Positions 1 to 8,687 of a stretch of DNA of 64,000 nt are shown one piece after another. Source of the DNA: an uncultured Bacteroidales bacterium. Lineage in GTDB: Bacteria; Bacteroidota; Bacteroidia; Bacteroidales; Paludibacteraceae. The number at the start of each line of letters is the position of its first letter. Position 1 is the first letter of the stretch. The translations under genes and the position numbers were made by a program. The stretch lies in NCBI GenBank assembly GCA_900318245.1, contig ONJT01000002.1, positions 62,001 to 126,000 on the forward strand, read 5' to 3'. Below the pieces are notes generated by a model. That model had not been told where the DNA came from, did no database searches, and saw only the letters and a program-made list of their open reading frames with translations.

Positions 1-181
1 TCAACAATTCTTTGAATTGCTGCTCCAAGGCTTCCTCTGCCTCTTTCGCTTCTTCTTCGACTTCTCCGGCCTCTTTGTAGAAGCGATTCTTGAGTTGATC
101 CACTTGTTCTTTAATCTCCGTTACGTCTTGCGTCAAGAGGTTTTGGAGCTCCTCGATAATCTGTTGTCTGGTGCTTGCCAT
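1..181 (-). CDS. DUF349-like protein, N-terminal part (cut by window edge)
   Basis: The ATG is at 181 and the frame stays open leftward to base 1, so only about 60 N-terminal residues are visible. They are highly charged and helical, with a segment around DQLKNRFYKEAG and a Glu-rich run after it. Bacteroidetes DUF349 proteins begin this way (helical leader, then a 'FYK' motif), so I infer that family, but the diagnostic repeats lie outside the window. A TAnnTTTG promoter sits 23 bp upstream. Any other charged coiled-coil protein remains possible. Confidence 0.5.
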   Translation of the reverse strand, partial: MASTRQQIIEELQNLLTQDVTEIKEQVDQLKNRFYKEAGEVEEEAKEAEEALEQQFKELL

Positions 182-203
182 AATTTCAAAACATTTTGCG
201 CAG

Positions 204-235
204 CAAAATTACAACAATTTTTTCACATGCGCAAA
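204..235 (-). promoter_or_regulatory. Bacteroidetes-type promoter for the DUF349-like gene
   Basis: On the minus strand TTTG (232-235) is followed after 20 bp by TAATTTTG (204-211), matching the TTTG/TAnnTTTG consensus. The ATG lies 23 bp downstream. Confidence 0.7.
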
Positions 236-259
236 TATTTTGACGAAAATTTACATTTT

Positions 260-1570
260 TTATAAAAATAGGACTAATCGAAGCGGACGAGACTCGTCAT
301 CAGCCTTTTTGAATTGCAGGAGTATGGGGTCATCGGGTTTCGGCAGGCGCACACCTACCAACTCCGTCCAAGGAGAGAAGGTATCGGCTGCTTTCCGTTT
401 GCGTTGAATAGCGCGTGTCGTCTCATTTTTACGTTTATGGTTCACGTTCGGCTGGAACGCTTCAATGATATGTTGCTGCTCCGCCAAGACGATCTGTTCG
501 GCAGAGGCGACCAACAAAGCCTCGTTGGCTGCCCGGCTGCAATATTCGGCAAAACGGGTACGATCGGACTTACTCATGCCGAGTGCCACACTCTTGGACC
601 GCTCCGGCGGATCTTTCTGCATCATCTTCCGCCACAGCGCACATTCGACCTCTTCCGAGATATAATACGGCTGCTCGGCCGGCACATAGACAAACCGCAG
701 TTTCTTACCATGGATTCGAACCGAACGAGTAAGCGGCGGTTCTTCTTGGACCACTTGCAGCATCGGATCGTTCGGAAGAGTTAGGGCCACTCGAAAACCG
801 ATATACTCCGTAGCAGTCTCCGGCGTGTACCAACGGCGCACAGAGATATGACTGTTTGCCACGCACTCATCATAACTACCGCCGCGTACAATACGATAAC
901 TGCCAGTATCGGCGCCGCAGGGATTCGGCTGCGTGCTGAGCGTATAAGGACCGTAGAGATCCTGGCACCACTCCGACACATTGCCCGTCATATCGTACAA
1001 TCCTATTTCGTTCGCGTGCTTACTCCCTACCGCGTGCTTCCAGTTGCCGGAACAGGAGTAAGTCCACCCTACGCTATCCGGTTCATTCCCGCCGGCAAAA
1101 CGATAGGCTTTGCTCTTCTCGCCGCCCCGCGCCGCATATTCCCATTCAGCCTCGGTTGGCAAGCGGAACGGCAGGCCCGTGATGCTGTCCAAGCGCCGAA
1201 CGAACTCCTGGCAGTCGTACCATGAGACATATGAGACAGGCACCGTCGGATAACCGTTCGGCACGATGACCTCGCGCTCCGGCATCACCGCACGCCATAA
1301 CTGCACAGTCACTTCCGTGGTAGCAATATAATAAGGAGAAAGAAAAACAAGATGCGCCGGTTTGTCGCTGTATAAGTCTCTGTCCGTCTGGTCCAGCGTA
1401 GCACCCATCATAAACGAACCGCCTTCGATGCGTTGCATCGTAAGACCGATACCATTAACGTCTATTTCCAAGCGCTGCAACGAATCAGGTACAATCGGTT
1501 TATGCTTCCGCGCCATCACCGGCAGCACGGAAAGAAGGGAGAGAACAAATATGACGGCTCTTACACGCAC
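260..1570 (-). CDS. Secreted SUMF1/FGE-sulfatase-domain protein
   Basis: 436 residues with an N-terminal signal peptide (about 1-20, hydrophobic, ending PVMA). Residues 45-263 form a formylglycine-generating-enzyme (SUMF1-like) domain: EGGSFMMGAT, RLPTEAEWEYAARGG (136-150), TGNVSEWC (195-202), RGGSY (229-233) and GFRVAL (258-263). The pair of active-site cysteines of true FGE is not conserved: one Cys follows RGGSYDE, but the second position is not Cys. A structural or binding role is therefore more likely than sulfatase activation. Residues 275-436 carry fragments (YISEEVECALWRKMM, ELVGVRL) that look like a second, decayed copy of the same fold. No promoter was recognised. Confidence 0.8.
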   Translation of the reverse strand: MRVRAVIFVLSLLSVLPVMARKHKPIVPDSLQRLEIDVNGIGLTMQRIEGGSFMMGATLDQTDRDLYSDKPAHLVFLSPYYIATTEVTVQLWRAVMPEREVIVPNGYPTVPVSYVSWYDCQEFVRRLDSITGLPFRLPTEAEWEYAARGGEKSKAYRFAGGNEPDSVGWTYSCSGNWKHAVGSKHANEIGLYDMTGNVSEWCQDLYGPYTLSTQPNPCGADTGSYRIVRGGSYDECVANSHISVRRWYTPETATEYIGFRVALTLPNDPMLQVVQEEPPLTRSVRIHGKKLRFVYVPAEQPYYISEEVECALWRKMMQKDPPERSKSVALGMSKSDRTRFAEYCSRAANEALLVASAEQIVLAEQQHIIEAFQPNVNHKRKNETTRAIQRKRKAADTFSPWTELVGVRLPKPDDPILLQFKKADDESRPLRLVLFL

Positions 1571-1834
1571 GCCCTGGACTCAACAAATACTATGCCAAAG
1601 CGAGGGATTCGCCCCCCCGGTTCTCCTATAAGCCTTTTTGGTGCTGTTTTCTGCTCCTGAACAGCGGGTTAATATTTCAACACTTTTCTTCAAAATAATT
1701 TCATTTTTAATCAGTACACACCATTTCCAAACTTTTTCCAAAATTATTCCAACATTTAGAAAACCTATACAATTTCCAAAATAGAGGATTTTAAATGCAA
1801 ATTTAACAAATTCCGAAGATTCTTGCCCAAAAAC
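1571..1834. other. Intergenic region with a tRNA T-arm-like fragment
   Basis: No gene is seen. Bases 1602-1620 read gagggattcg followed by a C-rich run and ggt, close to the T-arm/3' end of tRNA-Ser at 3744-3763 (gagggattcgaacccccggt). The rest is AT-rich. No complete tRNA can be folded here. Confidence 0.5.
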
Positions 1835-1865
1835 TTGCATATCTCGAAAAAAAGCTGTAACTTTG
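1835..1865 (+). promoter_or_regulatory. Promoter of the DUF3791/DUF3990 module
   Basis: TTG at 1835-1837, 20 bp spacer, TAACTTTG at 1858-1865. The preferred ATG (1894) is 28 bp downstream. Confidence 0.7.
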
Positions 1866-1893
1866 CAGCCAAAAGTTGCAAAGAGTTAGTTAT

Positions 1894-2109
1894 ATGGACT
1901 TTAAAATACTGAATTTCACTATCTTTTGCGTCAATAATGTAGCATCGTTTTTGAACAAAAGTGCAAAAGACGTTTATCACGCTATGCAGAATGCAGGTAT
2001 GATAGACGGTTATATTGTGCCTTGCTATGATGTGTTGCATAGTTTTTCCAAGGAATATATAGTAGACGATTTAGTATCCCTCATGCAGCAGAAAGGAGTC
2101 AAACTATGA
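1894..2109 (+). CDS. DUF3791 family protein (first copy)
   Basis: 71 residues beginning MDFKILNFTIFCVNNVA. The family usually starts just before this segment, so the ATG at 1894 is preferred over an in-frame TTG at 1876. The pattern of a hydrophobic/aromatic N-terminus, a central SAKDVYHAMQNAGMIDGYI and a C-terminal DDLVSLMQQKG is that of DUF3791. These small proteins are found next to DUF3990 ADP-ribosyltransferase-like genes in Bacteroidetes and Firmicutes, so an antitoxin- or partner-like role is inferred. The stop overlaps the next start (ATGA at 2106-2109), which implies translational coupling. Confidence 0.8.
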   Translation: MDFKILNFTIFCVNNVASFLNKSAKDVYHAMQNAGMIDGYIVPCYDVLHSFSKEYIVDDLVSLMQQKGVKL

Positions 2110-2585
2110 TTCTTTATCACACCTCATACACGGAAATTCCTCAACCGGACTTGCTTCATTCTCGTCCTCGCCTCGATTTCGGAGTTGGCTTTTACCTTAC
2201 TCCTTTGCGTGCGCAGGCAGAGCGTTATGGTGAGCGTTTTATCAGACGCGGACAGAAGGCTATTATGAATATCTATGAATTCGAGGAATGCTCGGAATGT
2301 ACCCGCAAAGTCTTTTCTGCCTATGATGGAGAGTGGTTGGATTATATAACCGCTTGCCGAAAAGGTCTGCCGCACGAGCAGTATGATATTATTGAAGGAG
2401 GTATTGCCGACGATCAGGTGTTCGACACGATAGATCTCTATTTCACAGGCATTTATACACGCGAACAAGCCTTAGGAGAACTTCGTGGGAAAAAGCCGAA
2501 TCATCAGATTTGTATTACCTCGCAATCCGTATTGGACAAATATCTTCATTTTAAATCCTCACAAAGACTCAACTATGCAAGCTAA
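2106..2585 (+). CDS. DUF3990 protein, predicted ADP-ribosyltransferase fold
   Basis: 159 residues. The N-terminus LYHTSYTEIPQPDL, then DFGVGFYLTPLRAQAERY (about 24-41), is the hallmark of DUF3990: a His after Tyr and a GFY-T block, as in the NAD-binding core of the ADP-ribosyltransferase superfamily. The C-terminal NHQICITSQSVLDKYL fits the third conserved strand, with Q as candidate catalytic residue. It sits between two DUF3791 genes and overlaps both, an arrangement suggesting a toxin with two partner proteins. The ART assignment is from family knowledge; toxicity is inference. Base composition is lower in GC than in flanking housekeeping genes, consistent with acquisition. Confidence 0.8.
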   Translation: MILYHTSYTEIPQPDLLHSRPRLDFGVGFYLTPLRAQAERYGERFIRRGQKAIMNIYEFEECSECTRKVFSAYDGEWLDYITACRKGLPHEQYDIIEGGIADDQVFDTIDLYFTGIYTREQALGELRGKKPNHQICITSQSVLDKYLHFKSSQRLNYAS

Positions 2586-2790
2586 CCCTGCTATATTACA
2601 ACGTAAATATGCACGTATCGTGAAGTTATTTGCCGAGCAGGCGGGACTTTCTTACGAAGAGGCATTGGGTAAGTTCTACGACTCCACGACGTATGACCTC
2701 ATCAGCAACGGAGTTGCGGACATGCATTGTTTTAGTGACGAATATCTCGCCGATGAACTATTAATAGAATTAGGATATAAACAAAAATAA
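2575..2790 (+). CDS. DUF3791 family protein (second copy)
   Basis: 71 residues, MQANPAILQRKYARIVKLFA..., with EEALGKFYDSTTYDLI and a C-terminal DEYLADELLIELG that matches the first DUF3791 gene in layout (same length). The ATG at 2575 lies inside the end of the DUF3990 gene (11-bp overlap), which argues for this start over the upstream in-frame ATG at 2485. The two copies are clearly diverged, so they may not be interchangeable. Function unknown; a partner of the DUF3990 protein is the most economical reading. Confidence 0.78.
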   Translation: MQANPAILQRKYARIVKLFAEQAGLSYEEALGKFYDSTTYDLISNGVADMHCFSDEYLADELLIELGYKQK

Positions 2791-2903
2791 ATCTATCGTC
2801 CCTCTCCGTGACGTAAAACCGGAGATCGCGCAAGCGTACGCGAACATATTGAATTAAAGCGTTCACACGCTTGTGATCTGATGGTTTGACATGAAATATA
2901 CCT

Positions 2904-3593
2904 ATGGGAACAAAAGAGTCAAAAAATAGATGGATGGCAATCGCTTTGTTCTATGTAATTGCAGTAATTGTACGTGCGCTGGCATTGAAATACCAAGACC
3001 TCGATACCCATACGTACGTAACATGGCTATGGAATTGGGCACGTGGCATTGGTCCTTGTTTGGGAGCAATCGTCGCAGTACTCGTCTTTAAGCGAAAATT
3101 CTATTGCTCAATAACGGGCACATCTGTTTGGAAATCCATATTGACTGTATTGTTGCCGTTCTGTCTGTGCTTTTTTCTCAATCGTGAACTGAGTTTTACC
3201 TTGCTTGGTTTTGTCTTTTATTCATTTCTCGAAGAGGTTGGTTGGCGAGGCTATCTGCAAGGGGAGCTGAAAGAATTGAATACAATCTGGCGCGTGCTCA
3301 TCATTGGACTCTTGTGGTTTTTCTGGCATATCTCAATAGGATTCAATATGGGTAGCCTGATATTCTTAGCTGTCCTTTTGTTGGGTACGTGGGGAATCGG
3401 TTGCATAGCCCGTGATACGAAAAGTCTTGTTGCTTGTGCTTGTTTCCACACGTTATTTAACTTCTCTAACCAGAGTGGCATAACTTTTACTCCTATGGTG
3501 ATAGTTCTTTATATCGTCGTTATTGCCGGTTGGTTTGTTATCTGGTATGTACCATGGAATAAGATTGTAGTGCGAAAAAAAGACAAAGGCTGA
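2904..3593 (+). CDS. CPBP family intramembrane glutamic endopeptidase
   Basis: 229 residues, about seven or eight hydrophobic segments. Conserved motifs of the CPBP (CaaX protease and bacteriocin-processing) family are present in order: EEVGWRGYL (E110, E111, R115), WFFWH (H142) and HTLFN (H182, N186). These form the membrane-embedded active site. It follows the DUF3791/DUF3990 genes after a 113-bp gap holding small hairpins, and has no promoter of the clear local type. Relatives act in prenyl-protein processing or bacteriocin self-immunity; which applies here cannot be told. Whether it belongs functionally to the upstream module is unproven. Confidence 0.88.
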   Translation: MGTKESKNRWMAIALFYVIAVIVRALALKYQDLDTHTYVTWLWNWARGIGPCLGAIVAVLVFKRKFYCSITGTSVWKSILTVLLPFCLCFFLNRELSFTLLGFVFYSFLEEVGWRGYLQGELKELNTIWRVLIIGLLWFFWHISIGFNMGSLIFLAVLLLGTWGIGCIARDTKSLVACACFHTLFNFSNQSGITFTPMVIVLYIVVIAGWFVIWYVPWNKIVVRKKDKG

Positions 3594-3662
3594 GGGATTC
3601 GAGGGCACCGACATTGCCTATGGCAATCCCACCTCGAAACCCAACAAGCTGCCGCTGGCACC
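3592..3662. repeat. Second T-arm-like fragment and small hairpin
   Basis: Bases 3592-3601 (gagggattcg) repeat those at 1602-1611 and inside tRNA-Ser at 3744-3753. Next comes attgcc-tat-ggcaat, a 6-bp hairpin. The remaining bases match no feature I know. Confidence 0.45.
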
Positions 3663-3667
3663 TTGTT

Positions 3668-3735
3668 CAAAGAAAAAAAAGAGCGATTTGCTTGCTTGAG
3701 TAAACTCAGACAGACAAATCGTCCTTTTTTCTTTG
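3668..3735 (-). terminator. Terminator hairpin after tRNA-Ser
   Basis: The arms caaagaaaaa... (from 3668) and ...ttttttctttg (to 3735) are near-complementary over about 20 bp, with an inner gagt/actc stem. It lies directly 3' of tRNA-Ser and could also end transcription from the CPBP gene side. Confidence 0.65.
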
Positions 3736-3824
3736 CGGAGAGTGAGGGATTCGAACCCCCGGTACGACGTAATGCGTACACCGCATTTCGAGTGCGGCAC
3801 TTTCGACCACTCAGTCAACTCTCC
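3736..3824 (-). tRNA. tRNA-Ser(CGA)
   Basis: 89-nt cloverleaf on the minus strand: acceptor GGAGAGT/ACTCTCC with discriminator G, anticodon stem CCGCA/TGCGG with loop CTCGAAA (anticodon CGA, reads UCG), a long variable arm typical of class II serine tRNAs, and a GGTTCGAATCC T-loop. CCA is not encoded. It is the target-like anchor of the accessory module to its left. Confidence 0.93.
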
Positions 3825-3889
3825 TGTCAAAAGCGGTTAAGATTAACCGTTTTTCTCGAGAGACACCTCTCTCGATTAAAAAGCGGGTG

Positions 3890-3921
3890 CAAAGGTACTG
3901 CTTTTTTTTGAATTGTGCAAA
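3890..3921 (-). promoter_or_regulatory. tRNA-Ser promoter
   Basis: TTTG (3918-3921), 20 bp, TACCTTTG (3890-3897) on the minus strand. The surrounding 48 bp or so are nearly identical to the tRNA-Pro promoter region at 52649-52696. Confidence 0.75.
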
Positions 3922-3938
3922 TAAATTCGTAAAAAAAC

Positions 3939-4916
3939 TTATTTTGCCTTGATTTTATCGAATCCGGAGCCGAAGACACCGCCTACATCGGCGATAGAAA
4001 CCAACGCATTCGGATCGAGATTCTTCACGATGCTCAACACCAGCGAACTCTCGGGTTTGCGTACCAGCACGGAGATCACCTTGACGGGTTGCTGCGAGTA
4101 CCAGCCAGTGCCATCGAGGACTGTCACGCCGCGGTTGACCGTCTTGTTGATCTCTGTCGCTATCTCATCGTATTTGGACGAATAGATGAGGAAATGCACG
4201 GAGCGATGCAGGCGCGCGATGATCCAGTCCACAGCGACGGTATAGGAGATCGTCATACATACACCGTAGAGCACACGTTTGATCTGCAGGTAAACGGGAT
4301 TGCCGCCTTCCGCCAGCATACTCTCCGGGAGCGGCAGGAAGAACGCCGAAGCAATGATGATGATGTCGCAGAGCAGCATGATGTTGCCCAGCGAGATATT
4401 ATGATAGTGGTTCACTATCATCGCTACGATATCTGTGCCTCCCGACGAACCGTTTGCGGCCAGCACAACACCCAGACTGAGACCGAACACAAAACCGCCG
4501 ATGATGGCGCCGAGCCACGGGTCGTCAATGATGGGTTCAGGCAAGATTGGAATGATACGATACCAGAACGTGATGGCCGCCACTCCGACCATCGTGCGGA
4601 TACAGAAGCGCCAGCCTACCGTGAAACCGGCTATAATAAGCAGGATGACGTTAATCACAAAAGTGGTGAGCCACACCGGGATAGCACCGTTGTATGCCGG
4701 AAAAAGCGACGGGAAGAGTCCGTCTGTAACATAATAGATCGCAGAACAGATACCCGTCAGGCCACCGCCGACGAAGGCGTGAGGCAGCAATACCCAGTTA
4801 ACCATCAGCGCCATAGGCGCGATGCCGATGATGATGGCGATATACTCAAACACCGTACGCGTCCTGGACTCGTGCGGCGCATTGTGCGGGTTGACAAAAG
4901 AACTATAACGTAGCAT
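3939..4916 (-). CDS. YitT family membrane protein (distal copy)
   Basis: About 325 residues from the ATG at 4916, which lies 1 nt after the stop of the preceding paralogue; longer readings would overlap it. Five or six hydrophobic segments carry the YitT_membrane repeats (VNWVLLPHAFVGGGLTGIC; LAANGSSGGTDIVAMIV), followed by a cytoplasmic DUF2179 domain (from about 240: NRGVTVLDGTGWYSQQPVKVI). The family is widespread and its transport substrate is uncertain. It forms a tandem pair with the upstream gene and is last in the DUF3667-gcvP-yitT-yitT operon. The C-terminus keeps the VGGVFGSGFD motif shared with its paralogue. Confidence 0.88.
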   Translation of the reverse strand: MLRYSSFVNPHNAPHESRTRTVFEYIAIIIGIAPMALMVNWVLLPHAFVGGGLTGICSAIYYVTDGLFPSLFPAYNGAIPVWLTTFVINVILLIIAGFTVGWRFCIRTMVGVAAITFWYRIIPILPEPIIDDPWLGAIIGGFVFGLSLGVVLAANGSSGGTDIVAMIVNHYHNISLGNIMLLCDIIIIASAFFLPLPESMLAEGGNPVYLQIKRVLYGVCMTISYTVAVDWIIARLHRSVHFLIYSSKYDEIATEINKTVNRGVTVLDGTGWYSQQPVKVISVLVRKPESSLVLSIVKNLDPNALVSIADVGGVFGSGFDKIKAK

Positions 4917-4917
4917 A

Positions 4918-5856
4918 TTACTTGCCATTTGCCATGGGGTCGAAACCTTGACCGAACACGCCGCGCACTTGACTCTGGCTGACAAAAGCCTTCGGGTCAA
5001 TCGCCCGCACGAGACGGAAGATCGTAGCCGATTCGTACGAACGGGCGATACAGGTAACGACTTTCATGGGTTGTTTATTATATCCGCCCTGCCCTTCGAG
5101 GAAGGTACATCCGCGGTGCGCCTGGGTAATGATGGCTTGCGCTATCTCCTCGGGTTTCTGCGTGAAGATCATGAACTGCACGGACTGCCGCATTCTGTTC
5201 ATCACCCAATCTACGGCCGTGGAGGCCATAAAGGTATAGGTAAGACCGAAGAGGATCTTCTCTATCGCGCCTTGCGTGCCCGCCGCTTGGATAGTTGGCA
5301 GGAAGAAGGCCGAAGAGATGACCGTCATGTCGGCAAAGAGCAACACGCGGCCCATAGGCAAGTGATGGTATTTGTTGACGATCATCGCGATGATGTCCGT
5401 GCCGCCGGTAGAACCGTTGTTGAGGAAGCATATTCCGAGGAAACAGCCGGTGAACAGGCCTCCGATGACTACCGCCATAAACGAATCGGTCAGCAGCGGC
5501 ACTTGCGCTATCGGGATGATTTTGAGCCAGATCGTGAGCCACATCACACCCCAGATCGTTCGGAGCGCATAGCGCCAGCCAACGGTAAGAGCCGCGATGA
5601 TAAGCAGCAGGATATTAATCAAAGCGCTACTCAGCCAGATTGGCACGTAGGCGTTCGTCGCGAAATAGATGATCTCGCACAGACCTGTCACGCCGCCTCC
5701 GACGATCGCGTGCGGCACCAGTAACTGATTGACTGTCAGCGCGTAAGGGATTGTACTGATGATGATCAGCAGAAACTCCTTGAGCGTGATCCACGGCAGG
5801 GCACGGTAGTACTTCTGCAGGTTCTCACGCAAGTGACTTATTTGTTCTCTTTTCAT
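4918..5856 (-). CDS. YitT family membrane protein (proximal copy)
   Basis: 312 residues, with the same architecture as its neighbour: membrane domain (VNQLLVPHAIVGGGVTGLC; LNNGSTGGTDIIAMIV) and a C-terminal DUF2179 domain ending VRGVFGQGFDPM. Its ATG overlaps the gcvP stop (ATGA, 5853-5856), so it is translationally coupled to the glycine decarboxylase. The two copies are diverged enough to be an old duplication. Coupling to gcvP could mean a role in amino-acid or one-carbon-related transport; that is inference from position only. Confidence 0.88.
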   Translation of the reverse strand: MKREQISHLRENLQKYYRALPWITLKEFLLIIISTIPYALTVNQLLVPHAIVGGGVTGLCEIIYFATNAYVPIWLSSALINILLLIIAALTVGWRYALRTIWGVMWLTIWLKIIPIAQVPLLTDSFMAVVIGGLFTGCFLGICFLNNGSTGGTDIIAMIVNKYHHLPMGRVLLFADMTVISSAFFLPTIQAAGTQGAIEKILFGLTYTFMASTAVDWVMNRMRQSVQFMIFTQKPEEIAQAIITQAHRGCTFLEGQGGYNKQPMKVVTCIARSYESATIFRLVRAIDPKAFVSQSQVRGVFGQGFDPMANGK

Positions 5857-8672
5857 GCAAAACGTGCTACTAAGTTACGATCGCCGAAACCGTTGTCTAC
5901 GCGGCCTACCGGGCACCAGAACTTGGTCTGTGCTACCCATTCGGTCGGGTATGCAGCTTGTTTGCGGCTATAGGGGTGTGTCCATTCGTCCGCTACCACC
6001 TCGTACTCGGGGTGCGGCGCGTTGACGAGGACATTGTCTTCTTTGTCGGCTTTGCCGGATTCGATGTCGGCTATCTCCTGACGAATCTGCAGCAGCACGT
6101 CGCAGAAACGGTCTATCTCCGCGAGGGACTCCGACTCCGTCGGCTCTACCATCAGCGTGCCGTGTACCGGGAAGGAGAGCGTCGGCGCATGATAGCCGTA
6201 GTCCATGAGGCGCTTGGCGATGTCCGCTTCGGTGATGCCGATCGCATGGAACTGGCGGCAGTCGAGGATCAACTCATGCCCTACTCTGCCCGTCGCGCCG
6301 GTATAGACGATGCCGTAGGCATCTTTGAGACGCTTGGCCATGTAGTTAGCACTCAGGATAGCCGCTGCGGTCGCGTGACGCAGACCTTCGGCGCCCATCA
6401 TCGCGATGTAGCCCCAAGAGATCAAGGCCATGTTCGCATTGCCGTAGAGTGCGGACGAGACACGGTTCTTGTCTTCGGTCGGCAGACAGTCTGCGAGCGC
6501 TTCCGTGCAGCATACCGCGCCCGCTCCGGGACCTCCACCGCCGTGCGGCGAAGCAAAGGACTTATGGAGGTTGAGATGGCATACATCCGCACCGATGAAG
6601 GCGGGGTTGGTCCATCCTATCTGCGCGTTCATGTTCGCGCCATCCATGTACACGAGTCCGCCGTTCGTGTGAACCGCGTCGATCATCTCGCGAATCGCTT
6701 GCTCGAAGATACCATGCGTAGACGGATAGGTGATCATACAGCCCGCGAGGGTGTCTTTGTGCTCCTCACATTTGGCTTTCCAGTCGGCGAGGTCGGTGTT
6801 GCCCTGCTCGTCGCATTTCACGACGCAAGGCACAAAACCGGCCTGTACGCACGAAGCGGGGTTAGTGCCATGTGCGGAAGCCGGGATAAGGAGTACCTTT
6901 CGGTCGGCTTGTTTCTGACGACGCAGGAACTCACGGATGACCACAAGGCCCGTATATTCACCGGCCGCACCGGATGTCGGCTGCAGCGTGCAGGCTTTGA
7001 ATCCCGTGATAGCGCACAGCTGTTCTTTGAGTTGCTCCATGATCGAGGCGTAGCCTTCTACCTGCTCGGCGGGCGCGAGCGGATGAACGGCCAACGCGGC
7101 ATTGTAGGTGATAGGAATCATCGCCGCCGCGGGATTGAGTTTCATCGTACACGAACCTAACGGAATCATCGAGGTCGCCAAAGAGATATCTTTGCGGTCG
7201 AGACGCTTGAGGTAGCGCATCAGTTCGGTCTCGGTATGGTAGAGTTTGAATACTGGCGCTTGCAGGAAGTCGATGTCGCGAACGCGGCGCTCGTCAATCG
7301 CCCATAGTCCTTCGAAGGCTTCGTCGCTCTCTTCCTCTTGCGGCAGGTTGTCCGTCGCCTCGGCGAAAAGGGTGATCAGGTCGTTCATATCGTAGAGATC
7401 GACGGTCTCGTCTATAGAGAGTCCCACCCACCCTTGCGGGTCGTAGTAGAGGTTGATACCCTTCTCTTCCGCTAACGCACGCAGGTCGTCTATCCATCCT
7501 TCTTCGTCGCGCGTGATCTTAAGGGTGTCGAAGAACTCCGCGTTCTCCTGATTGTAGCCGTAGGCCTGGAGCATCTCGCTCAGATAGACGGCTTTGCCGT
7601 GAATGCCTTCGGCTATCTCGCGGATACCTTCCGCGCCGTGATAGACGCCGTACATACCGGCCATCATCGCCGAGAGGGCTTCGGCCGTACAGATATTCGA
7701 AGTCGCGCGTTCGCGCTTGATGTGCTGTTCACGTGTCTGCAGGGCGAGGCGGTAGGCGGGATGCTCGTATTTGTCTTTGCTCAGACCGATGATACGTCCC
7801 GGCATGTCGCGTTTGAACTCGTCGCGCGTAGCCATGTAGCCGGCTGTCGGGCCACCAAAGCCCATCGGCAGACCGAAACGCTGCGCCGTGCCGCACATGA
7901 TATCGGCGTTAAGCGGTTTGAGCAGCACGAGTGCCATCAGGTCAGCCACCACCGTCACCTTCAGTCCTGCCTCGTGGCAGTCGTCGATGAAGGCCTCGTA
8001 GTCTTCAATGGAACCGTCGCTGTTCGGCCACTGTACGAGTGCGCCGAAGAACTCTGCGGTCGGTTGGAAGTCCGCATAACTGCCGGTGACGATCTCGATG
8101 TCTTGACCTGCCGCGCGGGTACGCAGTACCGATAAGGTGTTCGGCCATATCTTCTCGTCCACAAAGACCTTGCGCACGTTCGCTTTCACTTGCTCGCGCG
8201 AGCGGAGGTTGCGCATCATTGTCACGGACTCAGCGGCAGAGGTCGCTTCGTCGAGCAGCGAGCAGTTGGCGAGCGGCAGACCAGTGAGGTCGCTGATCAT
8301 CGTCTGGAACACAAAGAGCGCTTCGAGTCGTCCCTGACTCACTTCGGCCTGGTAGGGCGTGTAGGACGTGTACCACACAGGGTTTTCCAGAATGTTACGA
8401 CGAATGACGGCAGGCGTGATGGTACCGTACCATCCGCGGCCGATATACGAACGCGCGGACTCGTTGTGACTCAGCATCACATCGGCTACCTCTAACTGCT
8501 GTTGCTCCGTGTAGGGTTCTTGCAACTCGATACCTTCCGGCAACAGGATGTCCGCCGGCATCGTCTCGCGCACCAAGGCCTCTACGGACTCAGCGCCGAC
8601 AGCCTCTAACATCTTCTTCTCGTCCTCGGGCGTCAGTCCGATATGACGCGATTCCAAATAGTTTACTTTCAT
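5853..8672 (-). CDS. gcvP: Glycine dehydrogenase (decarboxylating), P-protein
   Basis: 939 residues, the length of the single-chain (P1+P2 fused) P-protein. It decarboxylates glycine on PLP and hands the aminomethyl group to lipoyl-GcvH in the cytosol. Visible marks are the N-terminal ESRHIGLTPEDEKKML, the PTAGYMATRD and LGSCTMKLNPAAAM blocks, and the PLP lysine in NLHKSFASPHGGGGPG (about K704). The start follows the DUF3667 gene by 15 bp and no other gcv genes are in the window. Several long antisense frames here are codon-bias shadows. Confidence 0.97.
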   Translation of the reverse strand: MKVNYLESRHIGLTPEDEKKMLEAVGAESVEALVRETMPADILLPEGIELQEPYTEQQQLEVADVMLSHNESARSYIGRGWYGTITPAVIRRNILENPVWYTSYTPYQAEVSQGRLEALFVFQTMISDLTGLPLANCSLLDEATSAAESVTMMRNLRSREQVKANVRKVFVDEKIWPNTLSVLRTRAAGQDIEIVTGSYADFQPTAEFFGALVQWPNSDGSIEDYEAFIDDCHEAGLKVTVVADLMALVLLKPLNADIMCGTAQRFGLPMGFGGPTAGYMATRDEFKRDMPGRIIGLSKDKYEHPAYRLALQTREQHIKRERATSNICTAEALSAMMAGMYGVYHGAEGIREIAEGIHGKAVYLSEMLQAYGYNQENAEFFDTLKITRDEEGWIDDLRALAEEKGINLYYDPQGWVGLSIDETVDLYDMNDLITLFAEATDNLPQEEESDEAFEGLWAIDERRVRDIDFLQAPVFKLYHTETELMRYLKRLDRKDISLATSMIPLGSCTMKLNPAAAMIPITYNAALAVHPLAPAEQVEGYASIMEQLKEQLCAITGFKACTLQPTSGAAGEYTGLVVIREFLRRQKQADRKVLLIPASAHGTNPASCVQAGFVPCVVKCDEQGNTDLADWKAKCEEHKDTLAGCMITYPSTHGIFEQAIREMIDAVHTNGGLVYMDGANMNAQIGWTNPAFIGADVCHLNLHKSFASPHGGGGPGAGAVCCTEALADCLPTEDKNRVSSALYGNANMALISWGYIAMMGAEGLRHATAAAILSANYMAKRLKDAYGIVYTGATGRVGHELILDCRQFHAIGITEADIAKRLMDYGYHAPTLSFPVHGTLMVEPTESESLAEIDRFCDVLLQIRQEIADIESGKADKEDNVLVNAPHPEYEVVADEWTHPYSRKQAAYPTEWVAQTKFWCPVGRVDNGFGDRNLVARFA

Positions 8673-8687
8673 TGTATTTTGGGTATT

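Noticed and set aside
260..1570. Active formylglycine-generating enzyme
   Set aside because: The second catalytic cysteine is missing and no sulfatase is nearby.
1602..1675. A second complete tRNA
   Set aside because: Only the T-arm-like part is present; no acceptor or anticodon stem can be made.
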